This document shows, piece by piece, positions 42,836-55,997 of a DNA stretch of 64,000 bases; position 1 is the first letter of the stretch, and each line of letters starts with the position of its first letter. Source of the DNA: Strix aluco (taxonomy: Eukaryota; Chordata; Aves; Strigiformes; Strigidae). Made by a program: the position numbers and the translations under genes. Where the stretch lies: positions 24,704,029 through 24,768,028 of the forward strand of contig NC_133933.1 in the NCBI RefSeq assembly GCF_031877795.1, given 5' to 3'. The notes beneath the pieces were generated by a model. It made no database searches. It had not been told where the DNA came from and was given only the letters and a program-made list of their open reading frames with translations.

Positions 42836-45800
42836 TCGGTATTTCCTACATAAAACCCAGAAGCATCCATGTCCAAATCTGTAGGCTTAGTTTTTTCCAT
42901 TCCTTTGACGTTTTTCTAATATGGCTCAAAAACTAATACGGTACATACGTACCCTGTATCGTCATCCTGTTACAATTTTGAACACTGCACACAACAGAAA
43001 TCACTTCCAGCTTGATTTGCTGGTGGTGACCAAAGCATGTGTTACTGTCACTGCTGGCATGAACCCACCTACACACCCCTGCGCAGCCCAAACCCCATGC
43101 AACGAGTTCCCCCCAAACACGCACCCCTGCGCGTGGTGCGGGGAAAGGAGTGTCTGCTGCTGCCAAGGATGGCTGAAATGTTGCTGCTGGCACCCGCATA
43201 GTACGGCAGCCTTCCAAGGGAGAATTCAAACCATTTGTTTCATATTTTAGGTCTGACTCAGGCCGTGCTGGGCGCCAGGCAGCATTCCCGGGGCGGCGGC
43301 GCAGAGGCTGACAGCCCTCAGTGCTGCACCCACCGCCCGCGCTGGCTGTCCGGCTCCCTCGGAAGGAGAGGCACCTCCTTTTGTGGGTCATATCCTAAGC
43401 CCTGGATGCACTAAACACTTGTTTAGAGCCATCCTATCCGACTAAAATGAGCATTACTGTTTGAAAGACATCTAAAGAATCATAAAATACCTGGCTGTAC
43501 TGTTTGCTGAGATGTGGTGGGAAGTTTTCCTTGAAAATTACAAAGAAGTTTTTCTTTGTTGCTGATAGATGGTACCTTGATGCACCAGGAAACACTGTCC
43601 ATTTGCTTGGTGGTTTCAGACTTCAATCACTTATGATTGCCTATAGTCAGCACAGGTCCTACTTATACAGTTATGTGGGAAGCCGTTGTTATTAAATAGG
43701 AAAAAAAGATAAGCATTGCCCATTCAATTCACAATGTAGCAGAAAAGGCCCCCAAAATTTTTTTGAGGTTAGATATGAGAGTGGTATGAACCACACCAAC
43801 CAGTGACACCTGTGTAGATCATGACCATGCAAGGGAGCAGTCCTGATGTCACCTGTGAGGTTGTCCAAACCTGGCCAGGCACAGACCAACTTTTCTCTGC
43901 TTTGAAGGTGTCTCCTCTTCCTTAAGGGTTAGAGGATCTCTCCTAATAAAGAGAATAATAGTATTTTTAGCAGAGTATCGAGACACGTGGCAAATCAATT
44001 GCACATGGAGAAGTGGAAGTGGATCAAGTGATGTTACATGCTGTAAGCGCTCTCTGAACAGAGCTGGTACATGCTGTGTGCACTCAATTACCGGTACGCC
44101 ATTAGCCAAGATCTCCAGCATGACTGTGCTGAAGCTCTAGTCAGACACAGTATGACACCAGAGGATGGTTTTGCTCGACTGTTTCAATTCATTGAGGACT
44201 GCTGAATTATCTTACAGGCAAGAAGGCCATCTACTGAACCAGGAGACTAAGAGACAACAGCACCTCACCACCTAGGAGTTTAACCCACGTGGCTATGTGG
44301 CATCCTAATGTGACAGATCTGGGAGCTGTAGAGCTGCTGAAAAGGCATTTGTTTGGCTCCACACAGTGGTTCAAATCTGTACAGCTGCCACAGATGAGAC
44401 TTTTCTGATTTGTCAAGAGTCATGGTAAAAGGAAACCAATGTCAGTTCAAAGCAGTGATTTCCACTGGCCGACAAAACCAGTTTTGGTTTGTGAGCTCTA
44501 GCCACTTTCCAGTAGGTGCAGAAGTTTAAGCTCGGTTGAAGTTTGTCATATAATCACTCTGCTTTTCTTAGACATCTCCCCTATGTCCCATAGATGATAT
44601 TCACAGACCATTCTAGGGTCTGCTGGCAGCATGCCGACAGCCTCCACCTGGACAACGATCAAGAAGATCAAGCATGTACAAGCATGTTATATGGCCTCTC
44701 TGTGCAGTTGGTTACCAGAGTTTTCTTAGAGTCTCTGTGGTGGGACAGGGGTTGAGACAGAGCCAAATAAAAAAGGAGAAGAACAGAAGGGAGCACAGCC
44801 AGAAGGGAAGGGAGCCAGCAAGGATTCAAGTAGGCAGTGGGAGAGGTACCTGGGACAATGCAAAGACATATATTTGCTGCTATGGCTTGTTAGAGTGGTC
44901 CCAACAGTATAGGGGCTGTACTGTCCCAGGTGGTTTGATGAGAGACAAGGATATGTTAGTGTAATACAGGATTTCACTTACTCTGTGGGAAGTTGGCCAT
45001 ATCAGCACCCACCTGAACAGCCTACCCACAAAGTCCTCTGTTGTCAGCTGCTTCCAGCCCACCAGCAGATGTGCATGGGAGTCCACAGTTAGAGGGCATG
45101 AAGTCCTTTTGAGCACTACACGAGTCAGTGGCCATCTACATGCCCACACAATATGTCCATTTTCTTTAAAGAAAGAGGTAATTTCCACTTGACTGTGAGA
45201 TGAGTGTAATTCTCCCAGATAAAATAGCAGCCCCAAGAACAGTTAACCAACCAGTATCCACCTAAAACTAGGCAACTTTAGAAAGAAAAAGAAATTTGAC
45301 TTTTTCTTAAGCTCTCTGCACACCTGGACTGTTCAAAAAAGTCACTCGCTCTCACATTTCACAAGTAAAGTGGTTTCAGCTGTTGCTGCAGCAGCTCATG
45401 CGGGTTGATGACAAGCAGCATCCAGCTGCCACTTGCAGCCCAGAGTTGCAGGTAGGATGGACTTCTCCTTCCCTATGTCCACACTCAGCAGTTGTGAGCA
45501 GCTCAGCGCAGCTCTGCCTCGCAGCACCTCTCCTCCCTCTTGCTCATCTGCCCTCCACTATACACAGACACTGGGGGAAAAGTGGGGAGAAACTGGCCAA
45601 GTGCCCAGGAGGGGGGAAACAGGGCTATGCAGCTGCTGGGCATGTACTCTCCTCCCCAGGAGCTGCCCTGTCCCCACCTGGATGACAGTGGCTTCCCAGA
45701 GGAGAAAACTTGCAGCAGCAGTGGTGATGTTTCACGAGGAAGGGGATTGCTTTCCCCTCTGGAGCTGGGATCTGGAACAGGACTGAGTTTTCCTCATCAG

Positions 45801-48800
45801 CACACAACTGGCTGCCACACTGGAGAGGGCAGTGAGATGTGGCAGAAAGACCTGGGTCATCCTACAAAATGTAGCTGCCCTTCCCAACTCCTTAGGGTGC
45901 TGAAACACCACCCCAGATCAGCCTGGTTGCGTCACAAATCTTCACACCTGGGGCGCAGGCATTACCACTGCAACATGTCATCTTCCTCCTCCTCAGGCAC
46001 TAGCAATTTTCTGGCTTTTATAAAACAAATGAGCAGGATCACGGCTGATTTCAGGTGTGTTTCCCTATAAGGAACCCACTAGGCTGCAGCTTGCTTGTAG
46101 CAACCCCTCCCTCCCCAAACATTTAGATAAAATATTGCAACCTCTAAAAGAATAATCTTATAGACGAACATTTAGGACCTTCCATAGCTCGCACTAGTCT
46201 GCCTATTAATAGTCACTCCATTTTCACAGTAATAGGGTGGGTAGGAGCGCATACATCTAGAACAGGAGAAGGCAAGCTCTCTAAATCAAGCTAATCCCTT
46301 TTCATGCTATAGGGTTGCGATACAGCTAAGCAGCTTTAATTCTTATCAGCAAAGTGCTGCATTACAGGAGAGCCATTTCATTTCTAACGCACTACAGCAA
46401 AAATGTATCTAGAACTGCTAGATAATTGGCAGTTATTTACTTCTAAATATTTCCACGGATACAGAAGAGTCTTGATTTAATGGAATTTGCAGACTCTTCT
46501 TTGAAACCAAGATGATGAATTTTCCTGATTTATTTGTTTTTTCCCCAGTTCCCTCATCTGCTTGCTATTGTCAAGAATAGAGGAAAGGGGAAGGAAAGCA
46601 GGAAGAGCCAGGCAAAAATATGCAAATTCCAGAAGGAACAAAAATCAGATTGTTACAACTTTTTTTCTGGTTGCTGTTTCCGTAGGGGTTAATAGCACTT
46701 CAACAGCAGTGTTTGAGAGTCATGGGGGAACCCGAAAACTTTTCCCCCATAATATAACTCTCAGTTGCTGCTGTAGTCAACTATACAGTCATCATCTTTT
46801 CTTCTTCTTTATATCCTCTAGATGGTGCTTGTGTATCACCTTCTACACAAAATAAATCATGGTCCCACTAATCAATCTTGGAAATGGATTTGAAGTGCTG
46901 TACTACAGATCACTAGCAGCAGAGGGTTGTGGTGGATGCACTGGGCGGTTACCGGGTCCAAGCCTCTGCCAGAGAAAACAGTTGTCCTCAGCCTCTTCCC
47001 AAATGTGAGATACAGGACAGAAAAAATCCTATGGCACATTTTACTGTAATTTATAAAGATTAAAATCTGATTGTATTTCCTCTGTATTTCACGTTAACAC
47101 GCTGGTGATGCACAAGGATTCACTCTTTCTGTGCCCGCTCATGGCCAGTGGCAACTGGAGTTACAGACCACATGGCATATCAAGTGTATGTCTAAAAATT
47201 TAAGTGGCAAACAAGAGATTCTTGATCAAAATGGCATTTCCCAAATGCCAGAGCACCATGCTTTTCCATGAACAACATTGCCAAAGCCTGCAGCTTACAG
47301 CAACCACAGCAACACAGCAAAACAGCAAAACGTGGCTCTGGACCACAGGAACAGAAGAAATATCAGCATAAGAGGCTGGTGCAGGGAGGAAAAGCAAGCA
47401 GTATTCTGCCTCATGAGCAGAGAAAGTGGGTACCTCTGAGCGAGTCTATTTGTCAGGAAAAAACCCATACTGGAAAGAAAAAGCCTCCCCTCAATCCTTT
47501 ATTATTCCACTCTTCACTCTGGTTCAGTACACAGGCACACCTAGAAGTACCGAAATGTAACAGGGATGAACTTCTGGCCATCCTTCTCCTTTACTCAATT
47601 TCAACAGTATTAATTTAATTTTAGGACAACCAGTGTAGTAATTCCCTCAGACCAGCCTGGAACCAACCAAGTTATTTCATTTCCTCTTTTGTGTTCATGG
47701 TCTTCAAATATTTGCAGACAAACAATCTGGCTAGCCTCTGTTTGGACTCCTTATCTCAACAGGTTTTGGTCCTTAAAAATTCTCTCTTCCCTTCTCCACA
47801 CCTTCTGTCTAAACTTACTAAGTGGGTAATCATCAAACATGCTCTCTGGCAAACAAAGTTACTGTTTATCCAGCTCTTAGCTGGACACGCAATGGGATTT
47901 GCTGGGGAAACCTGGCCATTAAATAGGAAGACAGCAGAGAGCAGCTGTGCTGCGTGGAAAATTGCTCCTGCTTCAGTTCTCGAACATACAGACATTTGCA
48001 GCCACCTTTGCAGGGAGGTGTGCACCCCTGTGTCAGTACAAAATGGGGTTGCCAGGGTAGAAGCTTGGAGTTCCACTACAAGAACAGGAACGACTATTTT
48101 TAAAGGTCTATAAAAAGCCTTCTGGACCTTTGTTTTTTGGTTGTAAACATTTTATATGCAGAAAGCACCACCAAAAGACAGTAAATATGATAGCTAACTT
48201 CTCACTAGCTGAGATAAAACCCTGTTTTTACAGATGGGGAAGGTACAGTAACTTTTGACCAAGGTCACACTGGAGATGGGGAGCAAGGGGTACCAGCTTG
48301 CCTCATATCTGGTGATATAATTTTCCATTCTTGGCCTAGGTCATGCTCCTGGATTGTATCCTTGCCCTCTGCAGGTCATATGGCCAAGTGGCCATCTCTA
48401 GTTCTGTCAAGTTCACACCTTTTATTGCTAATAAATTAACTCAAAAAATCATACTGCTTTGAGCGTACCAAAGAGAATTACAAAAAATAAAAAAAAATCA
48501 CTTAATCCAGAAATGGGTTCAACTTTTCAACTTTTTCCTGGTTTTAAAATTCAATGACATTCTGTAGTCACATAAGGTTTAACAGCAGATATCCAGCTCC
48601 AGATTTTGTGGCTTCTCAACCTTCCAACAGTATAAAGCCCCATCTCAGAAGGAAGGAAAGGAGTTTTAAACCATCTTCATCTGGGTGTTTAAAGCATTGG
48701 TCCTCAAGCCTGACTTACAGCACTCTGAATGCGCACACAATCACTTTCCATGTGTAAATAGGTGTGTCTGCAAAAACACTGGTTTCCCTTGCTGCTTGTT
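42836..48800. other. Intergenic region between divergent CAPN2 and CAPN8
   Basis: About 6 kb from the CpG island to the CAPN8 start region. I see no splice-consistent coding exon. Open frames of about 90-180 codons at 44.67-44.96, 44.88-45.24 (minus) and 45.38-46.07 kb resemble no protein I recognise. The region may hold distal promoter elements of either calpain. One MIR-like fragment is listed separately. Confidence 0.6.
48220..48310 (+). repeat. MIR-type SINE fragment
   Basis: ccctgtttttacagatgggg, then aggtacagtaacttttgacc, aaggtcacactggagatgg and a ggtaccagcttgcc end follow the MIR core (tttacagatggggaaactgag ... ttgcccaaggtcacac ... ) in order and spacing. Recognised by eye, ends approximate. 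Confidence 0.5.
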
Positions 48801-48807
48801 AAAAGTG

Positions 48808-48819
48808 TATTTTAAAAAG
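48808..48819 (+). promoter_or_regulatory. CAPN8: TATA-like box upstream of CAPN8
   Basis: tattttaaaaag lies 245 bases before the CAPN8 ATG, in DNA that is not a CpG island. A TATA-driven promoter would fit the tissue-restricted expression of CAPN8 in other vertebrates. This is a weak motif call; the start site is unknown. Confidence 0.25.
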
Positions 48820-49063
48820 GGCTAGCAAAAAAGCAAATAAGGTGGGAGTCAGCACAAGGCAGTGCCCACAGTCCTGGCCATGCTGGCTGTGGCTGCTGCC
48901 AGCTCCCTGCCCACGTCTCTCGGGTACATATTTGCACTTCTGGTGCCTCCTCCCTCCAGGGCAGCCCCCAGCTCCACCTGAGCCTGCTACCTGCCTGTAT
49001 TCACCTCTGCTCACCCAGGAGGCAAAGACGGAGCTGCACCACACACCAGGAGGGTGGTCAGGC

Positions 49064-49300
49064 ATGTCCAGGGTTGCAGCAAGGCTGTGCCAAGAAAGAG
49101 CGGCCACAGATGGGCTCGGATCCAACAGGAATGCCATCAAGTATTTGAAGCAGGACTACGAAGTCCTGAAGCAGCAGTGCCTGCAGGCTGGCACCCTCTT
49201 CAAGGATGAGGAGTTCCCAGCCTGTCCTTCTGCACTGGGCTACCAGGACCTGGGACCGTACTCCTTCAAAACCCAGGGGATAGTCTGGAAGCGTCCCACG
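49064..49300 (+). CDS. CAPN8: CAPN8 exon 1 coding part, residues 1-79
   Basis: ATG with G at -3; [20 protein letters not shown] through [10 protein letters not shown], donor acg/gtaaga. The frame stays open upstream to about 48842 but that stretch lacks an in-frame ATG and calpain similarity. The end of the exon aligns residue by residue with CAPN2 exon 1. Confidence 0.92.
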
Positions 49301-52300
49301 GTAAGAGTGCTTTCTAATTGCCTGATTTACTGGATTCAGATCTATGAAACATCCATGTTCAATCAGTGGTGATCTTGAATGCCCACTATTCCTGTACATT
49401 TTGTTTTTTTCTTCTATCTTGCTTTATGGTTAGCAGAAGCAAGTTTGAAAAGGGGGTGGGGAAAAAAAAAAGTCAACATTTTCTAAGCTCTTTATAAAGC
49501 AAATAATCCTATAACTGCTTCATGAGAACCTGCCTCCTCCCTGTCCAAACCGGCTCCACGGAGTTACAAGTCCAGGGTACAATCCAGAGATGGATGCAGA
49601 AGACCCACATGTATCCAAACAGACCACAGGGCACGCCAGGAGCCATCGACCGTCAGTTATAACGATACCCACACCAAGATCTTGCCACTGTGCACCCTAG
49701 GAAATCAGGCTAATACTTAAATAAAATCCTCTGCCTCACTTCAAGCTACCTATAACAGTTAAAGACCAACTGACTGGAACCATTATTACCCAAATACATA
49801 TATCCTATAAATGGCCTTTCATTTAAAAAAAAGTAATTTTCATCAAGAAAGATTACATGTTGAATTTTTTTAAACCACAAAATCAGGGCTTCAGAGATTT
49901 TTCTGTACCTTCAATTTTTCAGTCATTTGTTTCTGTCCTTACTTTGCTCCTCCTTTGTCATTTTGCCCCTCCTTGCAACATCAAGAAAAATTGAAAAACA
50001 GGAGAAGGAAGGAAAAACGCCCAAACAACTTACCTTATCTGACAGAGGAAAGGAGAATGAGAAGAAGGGAAAATTTCAAGGCTTCAATATTTATTGTTTT
50101 TTCACCTGAAACGTGAGAAACAGAAACTTGCAGATTTAAAAAGTCCAAGTTTCTACCCTGGCAACACCATTTGTCCATCAGCACCTCACTCTGGGACCTG
50201 GATGTTTCAGCAGCAAGTACCATGGATGTGTCCCTCAGCTTTGTCTAACCTGGGAGAAGATCAGCGTTAGAAAACTCATAAAATCAGATGGGCTCCTCAT
50301 GCAAGAACAACATTGTGTCCACTGCAGCCAGAGAGACAGTCACAAGAATAACAGGGTAAGGAATGACTGAGGGCTGACATCCAACAGGGTTAAATGTCCC
50401 AGCCCTGCCTGCATGGGACCCCTCTGCCCTCCCGGCACTCAGCAGAGAGTTTATGGACTCTTAATCCACAAATACCAGGATCCACTGGCTTATCCCTATG
50501 CATGGAGCATAGCCCAATCCCTGTGGCAAGGTGAAACAAACCCTCTGCTTTGCTCTCCTATGGAGGGACCTGGATCTGACCTGCTTTTATGTGTTGCAGA
50601 TGACTCCTGTAGGAGGTCACAGCCCTGCTCATTTCTTGGACTTTTTCAAACAGCCAACAGGTTTCTAACTGCAGACTCTGCCCGTGATTGCAGGCTGATG
50701 AGATTGCTGTTCACTTGCCTGCCTGCATCCAAAACAGGCAGCAGGACCCAGTGGGAAATCTGGAGGAGACCTGCTAGAGAAATGCCCCCTGCAAAAGAAA
50801 TATCCACTGCTAAGGTCATCCCCCACCAGGTTGTGACTGCTGTTTTGCAGACAGTGAGCGTTAGACACTCTGCCATAGACTTATATCCTGATTTCAACAG
50901 GGGGTTTATAGAAAGAGAGAAGATGGAAATGCAGTTGTGCAAAAGGTGTATGTGGCACTTGGCAGTGGCTCAGAGAGGACAGATGTCTAGGTGAGTAATA
51001 AGTCATACGCAGCTGGCTATCACCAGGCACACTGATTTGGAGGAAGGAGGGAAAAACAACACAAAATCTTTTCTGTGTGGTAGGTAACCTACTCCTAACT
51101 CCTATCCACTGAGACAGCTATGAGACAGCTACACCAACTGGATAACCACAGAAGCAAAAAGGATGTAGCTGAGATCACACGTATTGCAAGACGAGATTCA
51201 CAAACTGACTCTTTGTGTCTCACACACACACACACGAAGTCCTGGGTTGTCCCTGTCTCTATGGGATGCTCAGACCTGACAACTGGGAGTGCCAGCAACT
51301 GCCTAAACCTTCCTCAAGCCTGCTTGCCAAGTTAGGCTTCTTATAAACTGCCCCTTGCTGCCATCCAGAAGCTCACAGAAAATGCTTGGGAGAAAGGGAA
51401 GGCTTCTGTCTCTAGAGAGATACTATTAACTTCCTAATACAAGACATGAATTGTGGGAGGGCTCAGAGTTGGGATAGAAGGGACAGTCATGGCCATAACC
51501 TACTTGACTGGACCCAGAGGGCCAGGAAGAAAGGCGGGTGTTGCTAATAAAAGCATTTGCGTAGCTGGCCTCCCAGGAAGTGATGCTGGGGTGGGAGAAC
51601 ACCCTCCATTCTGGTGACAGTGGAAACTCAGCACAGCTCCAGTACCAGAGCCAGCAGTGACAGTCACAAACTCATTCGCACTGCTTGAGTCAAAACCACT
51701 GGAAGATAAAATAAGATTCAAATGCTGAGGTTACATTTTCACCTCTGTCCCCACAGTAGCAAAAATTCTCACTAATATCACTGAGAGTCTCAAATAGCAA
51801 AGGACTTCAGGACTTGCCTCAAAAAAATACATGCAGTCTTCAATTTAATAAGGCAACATTGTTTTGACACTATGTTAATCAGACAGAGAACGAAGGGTAT
51901 TTTTTAAAGAAATGTTGAAAGTGTTTAATATTTTTTGAACATTGAAACGTGGAACAAAACCCAGGAACTTTTCAGACCAGAAAGGGTGATGCATACTTTG
52001 AAAATGTGTCTTTTCAGGAGTTATGTGCCAACCCTCAGTTTATAATTGGAGGAGCTACTCGAACAGATGTCTGCCAAGGAAAGCTGGGTATGTACAGCAC
52101 TTCTGAATTTTGTTTTGGAAGAAGAAAAAAAAAAAAATGAAGCTTCATTTAAAAATTCCTCACACACAGACCATTTTATTGGCTATCTCCCAGACATAGT
52201 GTGGAGAGAGACAGATACCCAAGAAGGGGACTCACACACCAACATTGCTGCTTGAGACAGAGTATATAAGGGCTTTTAAGAGATATGTTAAACCTGGGAG

Positions 52301-55300
52301 GCACCAAACTGTTTCCTGGAGGTAGGAAGCTAATTATCCCTTTGTGGAGTAAAAGACAGGCTTGCTTTTCAACTCTTGAGACAGAGCTGGACACCAACCT
52401 AATCATGAGAGCACTTGTCCTGAAGCAAGAGAGTGGACTTCATGCCCACCCCAGCAAAAGCAGCTCTATAGACACAAGGGACACCAAGGAAGTTTCACCC
52501 TGTAGCCTAGTCATTAGGGATTTTTATTTGGGAGGCAGAGCAAGCTCCAGCCTCAGTTTCACACAAAACAAATAGACAACAACCAAGGAGCAGAGCAGGA
52601 ACTGGTTTAATACAGGGGCTGGGCTTACAACATGCCATTTCATGCCAAGAAGGATGGCCCATCTGCTTGCAGGTATGAGTTAACAAGGACCACATCCTTG
52701 AGCATGTAAACTCTGTAATACCATATCAAATTGTTCCAAGCCCTTCATGCTGAATGGTTCTTCAGTTTGTATAGCGTTTGGTGTAGAGCTATGAGCAGGG
52801 ACAGGAGCGACCAGCCACTGGCCATGCTGTGCAAACACAGCCAAAAAAGACAGTGTTGCTCAGCTCCTTGAATGGGGCCTGACGCTGGTGAGATGTCTCT
52901 CAGACAGCACTCATCCCCTCCTGGAGATCCATCATAGGAAAACTTTCTTACCCATTTTTCTCTAATGCTTACTGTTGTCGAAACAGAGCTCCTATGCAAG
53001 TGGCCAGAAGGGAGCTGTAAGGGAGCTTTATTCCCCCTTCAAATAGCTGCTGCTGTAGCCTGCCTTGCTGATAAGATCCAGCTCCAGAAGACAGCAGCAG
53101 AAACCTCTCCTGACTACATATAGAGGCGAGAAGGCTGAAGCTCTTGTAATGAGAATTTGATAGATTAGACACAGAGAAATCAGTCTTTCTCCCTCCTGTG
53201 CTGCTTACTGCAGTGCTCCTGACCTTACTGGTCTCTAGCCCATCCATTGTGCAAATGAGATTCAAACAATTTCTGCAAGTCACTGGCAATAAATAATACC
53301 AATGCTGGTCCTGTAAACACAGTACCATTAAAGCAATTGCTAAAAAATTCCCTTGTGTGTGGGCCTGTGCTCCAAATGCTAAAAATAAGATGCCCAATCA
53401 TATACTTGCTCCAGGATATTTATTCGGTGGATGCTGGAACAGAGTATGGGGAAATCACTTACTGTATTTTAGGAGAATGGTTCAGATAAGCAATAAAAAT
53501 GACATTTCTTGTCACCTCCAATTTGGGAAGTTTCTATAATAGCATAAAAAAAAATAAAGATCATATGCCTGAAGTAAAACCTCATTTTCCTTGACAATTT
53601 ACAAGATAAAGGTAAAGGACTGAAGAGTATTACCTGCTCTTAAACTAGAAGAGGTCAACGCATTATTTGTGTTAAATCTAGAAACTGAATGCAAATACCG
53701 TGAGCCCTTTTTTATTTCTGTCACCTCCTGAATGTCTCAGTGGAGTCCCAGTCCTTTGTGCTAAATGTGCTTTCATTAGAGAGCAGTGCCAAAATCCAAA
53801 TAGTAACAACAGAATTGGACCCAAAAATCTCCTGTGAATCTGGGGACGGTGCCCAGCTCTGGGCTTTCCCAAGCCAGCCTTCGGTGGGGAGTACCCCAAG
53901 TGCTAGTCCTGAAAGCTACCCCTAAACATAGAAGAAAAGTCCCAGAATCTGATTCTGCTTTTGTTAGGAGCTTCCTTTTCTCTCTCTCACAAAAAAAAAA
54001 AAAAAAAAGAAAGATATAAAATAATCAAAGATAATCCAATTTGTTTCTGCAAGGCTGATTACAGTTGCTTCTACACACAATGACCCTTCATAAAAATAAG
54101 CTTCAGAATATAGGCATGGGACTTCCCTTCTGGCATTCAGGTATTTGCTTTACATCTCTGAGGCATGCTATGCTTCTTTGGTATTTGATCCAATACCTTG
54201 AATATCAAAGTCCTTGTTACTAAAGCCCTCATGTGAAACACTTCTATTGAAACAGACCCTGATTACATATTTACATAAGCCATGTATGTGACCTGTTAAC
54301 AAGTCCTTTAGGGAAATAGATCCTATTTTTAATAATCTTCTCTGACATGTTTCTTTTCTTTTAAAAATAACACTGCAGGTCTGGGTTTATATGAACAAAA
54401 GGAACAAGAAAACCCAGAGTTAGTCTCACTCCATTAAACTTATTTCTTTGACAACAGCGTAAACTAGATGAATATCAGCTTGGGAAGTTTGATGGGAACT
54501 TGAAAGACTTGAAATATTTTAAACATTCTTTGAACCATATCTTTTTGATAGCCTAGTAACAACTTGAAATACAGTCACATAGTCTTAGTTGTTAAAGGTG
54601 ACTTATGAAGTTTTCTTGCAGCTATCTCAATAAGTTAACCTCTGAATTGTTTACAGAAGTTCTTAACAAGAAAGTGGCATAAATTTAATTTAAATTATAT
54701 ATAAAACAAATGCTCTCAGTTTAAGATTATCTTTCCAGATCTCCAGCTTTTATATTCATGGGGCACCTTTTGTTCTAAAGGCTCAGAGGGTACTCCAGGC
54801 ACTGCAGCTGCCTTGGCCTGGGCTGTCAGCTGGAGAAGTCCCCTGAAGCCACCAGAGATGCACCAGTTCACATCAGCTGAGGACCCCACCCCAATTCATG
54901 CTTCGTGTGCATCTTGTCTTACAGGCAGATTTGAGAAGATTATGGGTAGATTGGAGAACAAACTTAGAGCCTGTCAGCTCTAAGACAGATCTGATACCTG
55001 TTGAGGGAGCCTTTGGAGCTCCTGTAGGCAGGAGAGTGCTTGATAGTACTGGGTTTGTTCACTTATTTTGCTGCAGACATTAATATACGGCCCTTCTGAT
55101 GTTTAGTCCCGTGGGCCCAGATGTATTGGAGATCCTTGATCTAGCAGATATATCCCCTAGATCAAAAAATACATTCACTGACAACTCTCAGACCCCAAAG
55201 AGAAGAAAGCCTGTTCCTTTGCTGGGTGCTCCTTTGCCTTTCTGTACACAGCTGCACAGCTTAAATCATTTCCATAGAAAACTTTACGAAGCCTTCTTTA

Positions 55301-55959
55301 GAAATCTCAAAGCAGGAACAGTCTGCACTGACAGAAATTATTATAAAGCTAGCAGGTCAGTGCTTCCTTGTTGTCTGGTAGGATGCCCCAGGTACTACGA
55401 GCTCTGAAGAAGGGCTTCCAACAGAGACTAAAGTTGAGAGTCAAATCTGCTTGACAAACCAGGAAGCAAGAGTCACAGCATTGTATTTGGATCCCTTCTG
55501 AACACTAAGCACTGCTGAAATAACAACAAGCCAGAGCACAGTCAGGACAGAAATGCCTCAGTACTGTCCGGTTAGGTCTTGGAACCAGATACTTGGACTT
55601 TTGGCTTAAACTCACCATCACTAGATCAATGAAGAGTTTAGGCGCTCTTTGTCTAGATCCTTTCTAAACAGAAACTGAGCATGCCTCTATAGCAACTGAA
55701 ACTAATCGAATTTCTCATTTATTTTATGGCCTCTGAGTGCAGTGTGCTTGGGTAAACATCATCTGTATAGAGGAGTTGCTCAGCTCCCAGGTCACCAAGG
55801 ATTTGGTATTCTCTGCAGCAATTCGATTATCTCTGTAAACCAAGGGGTACCTGCATAGCACTGAGAACACGAGCCATCTCAGCACATCCGTGAGCAGCAA
55901 GTGATTTTATTTCAAGTGCACTAACAGTCAAAGTAATTCTCCAAGATCATGTGTGTGTG

Positions 55960-55997
<38 letters not shown>

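Noticed and set aside
45383-46070. Three overlapping plus-strand frames of 100-176 codons
   Set aside because: They overlap one another in different frames, have no recognised domain and no convincing splice-site context.
48842-49063. N-terminal extension of the CAPN8 frame
   Set aside because: The frame is open but begins without an ATG, and its Cys/Pro-rich translation has no calpain similarity.
50413-50994. 193-codon plus-strand frame in CAPN8 intron 1
   Set aside because: No recognised domain, no supporting context, and antisense frames of similar size over the same bases.
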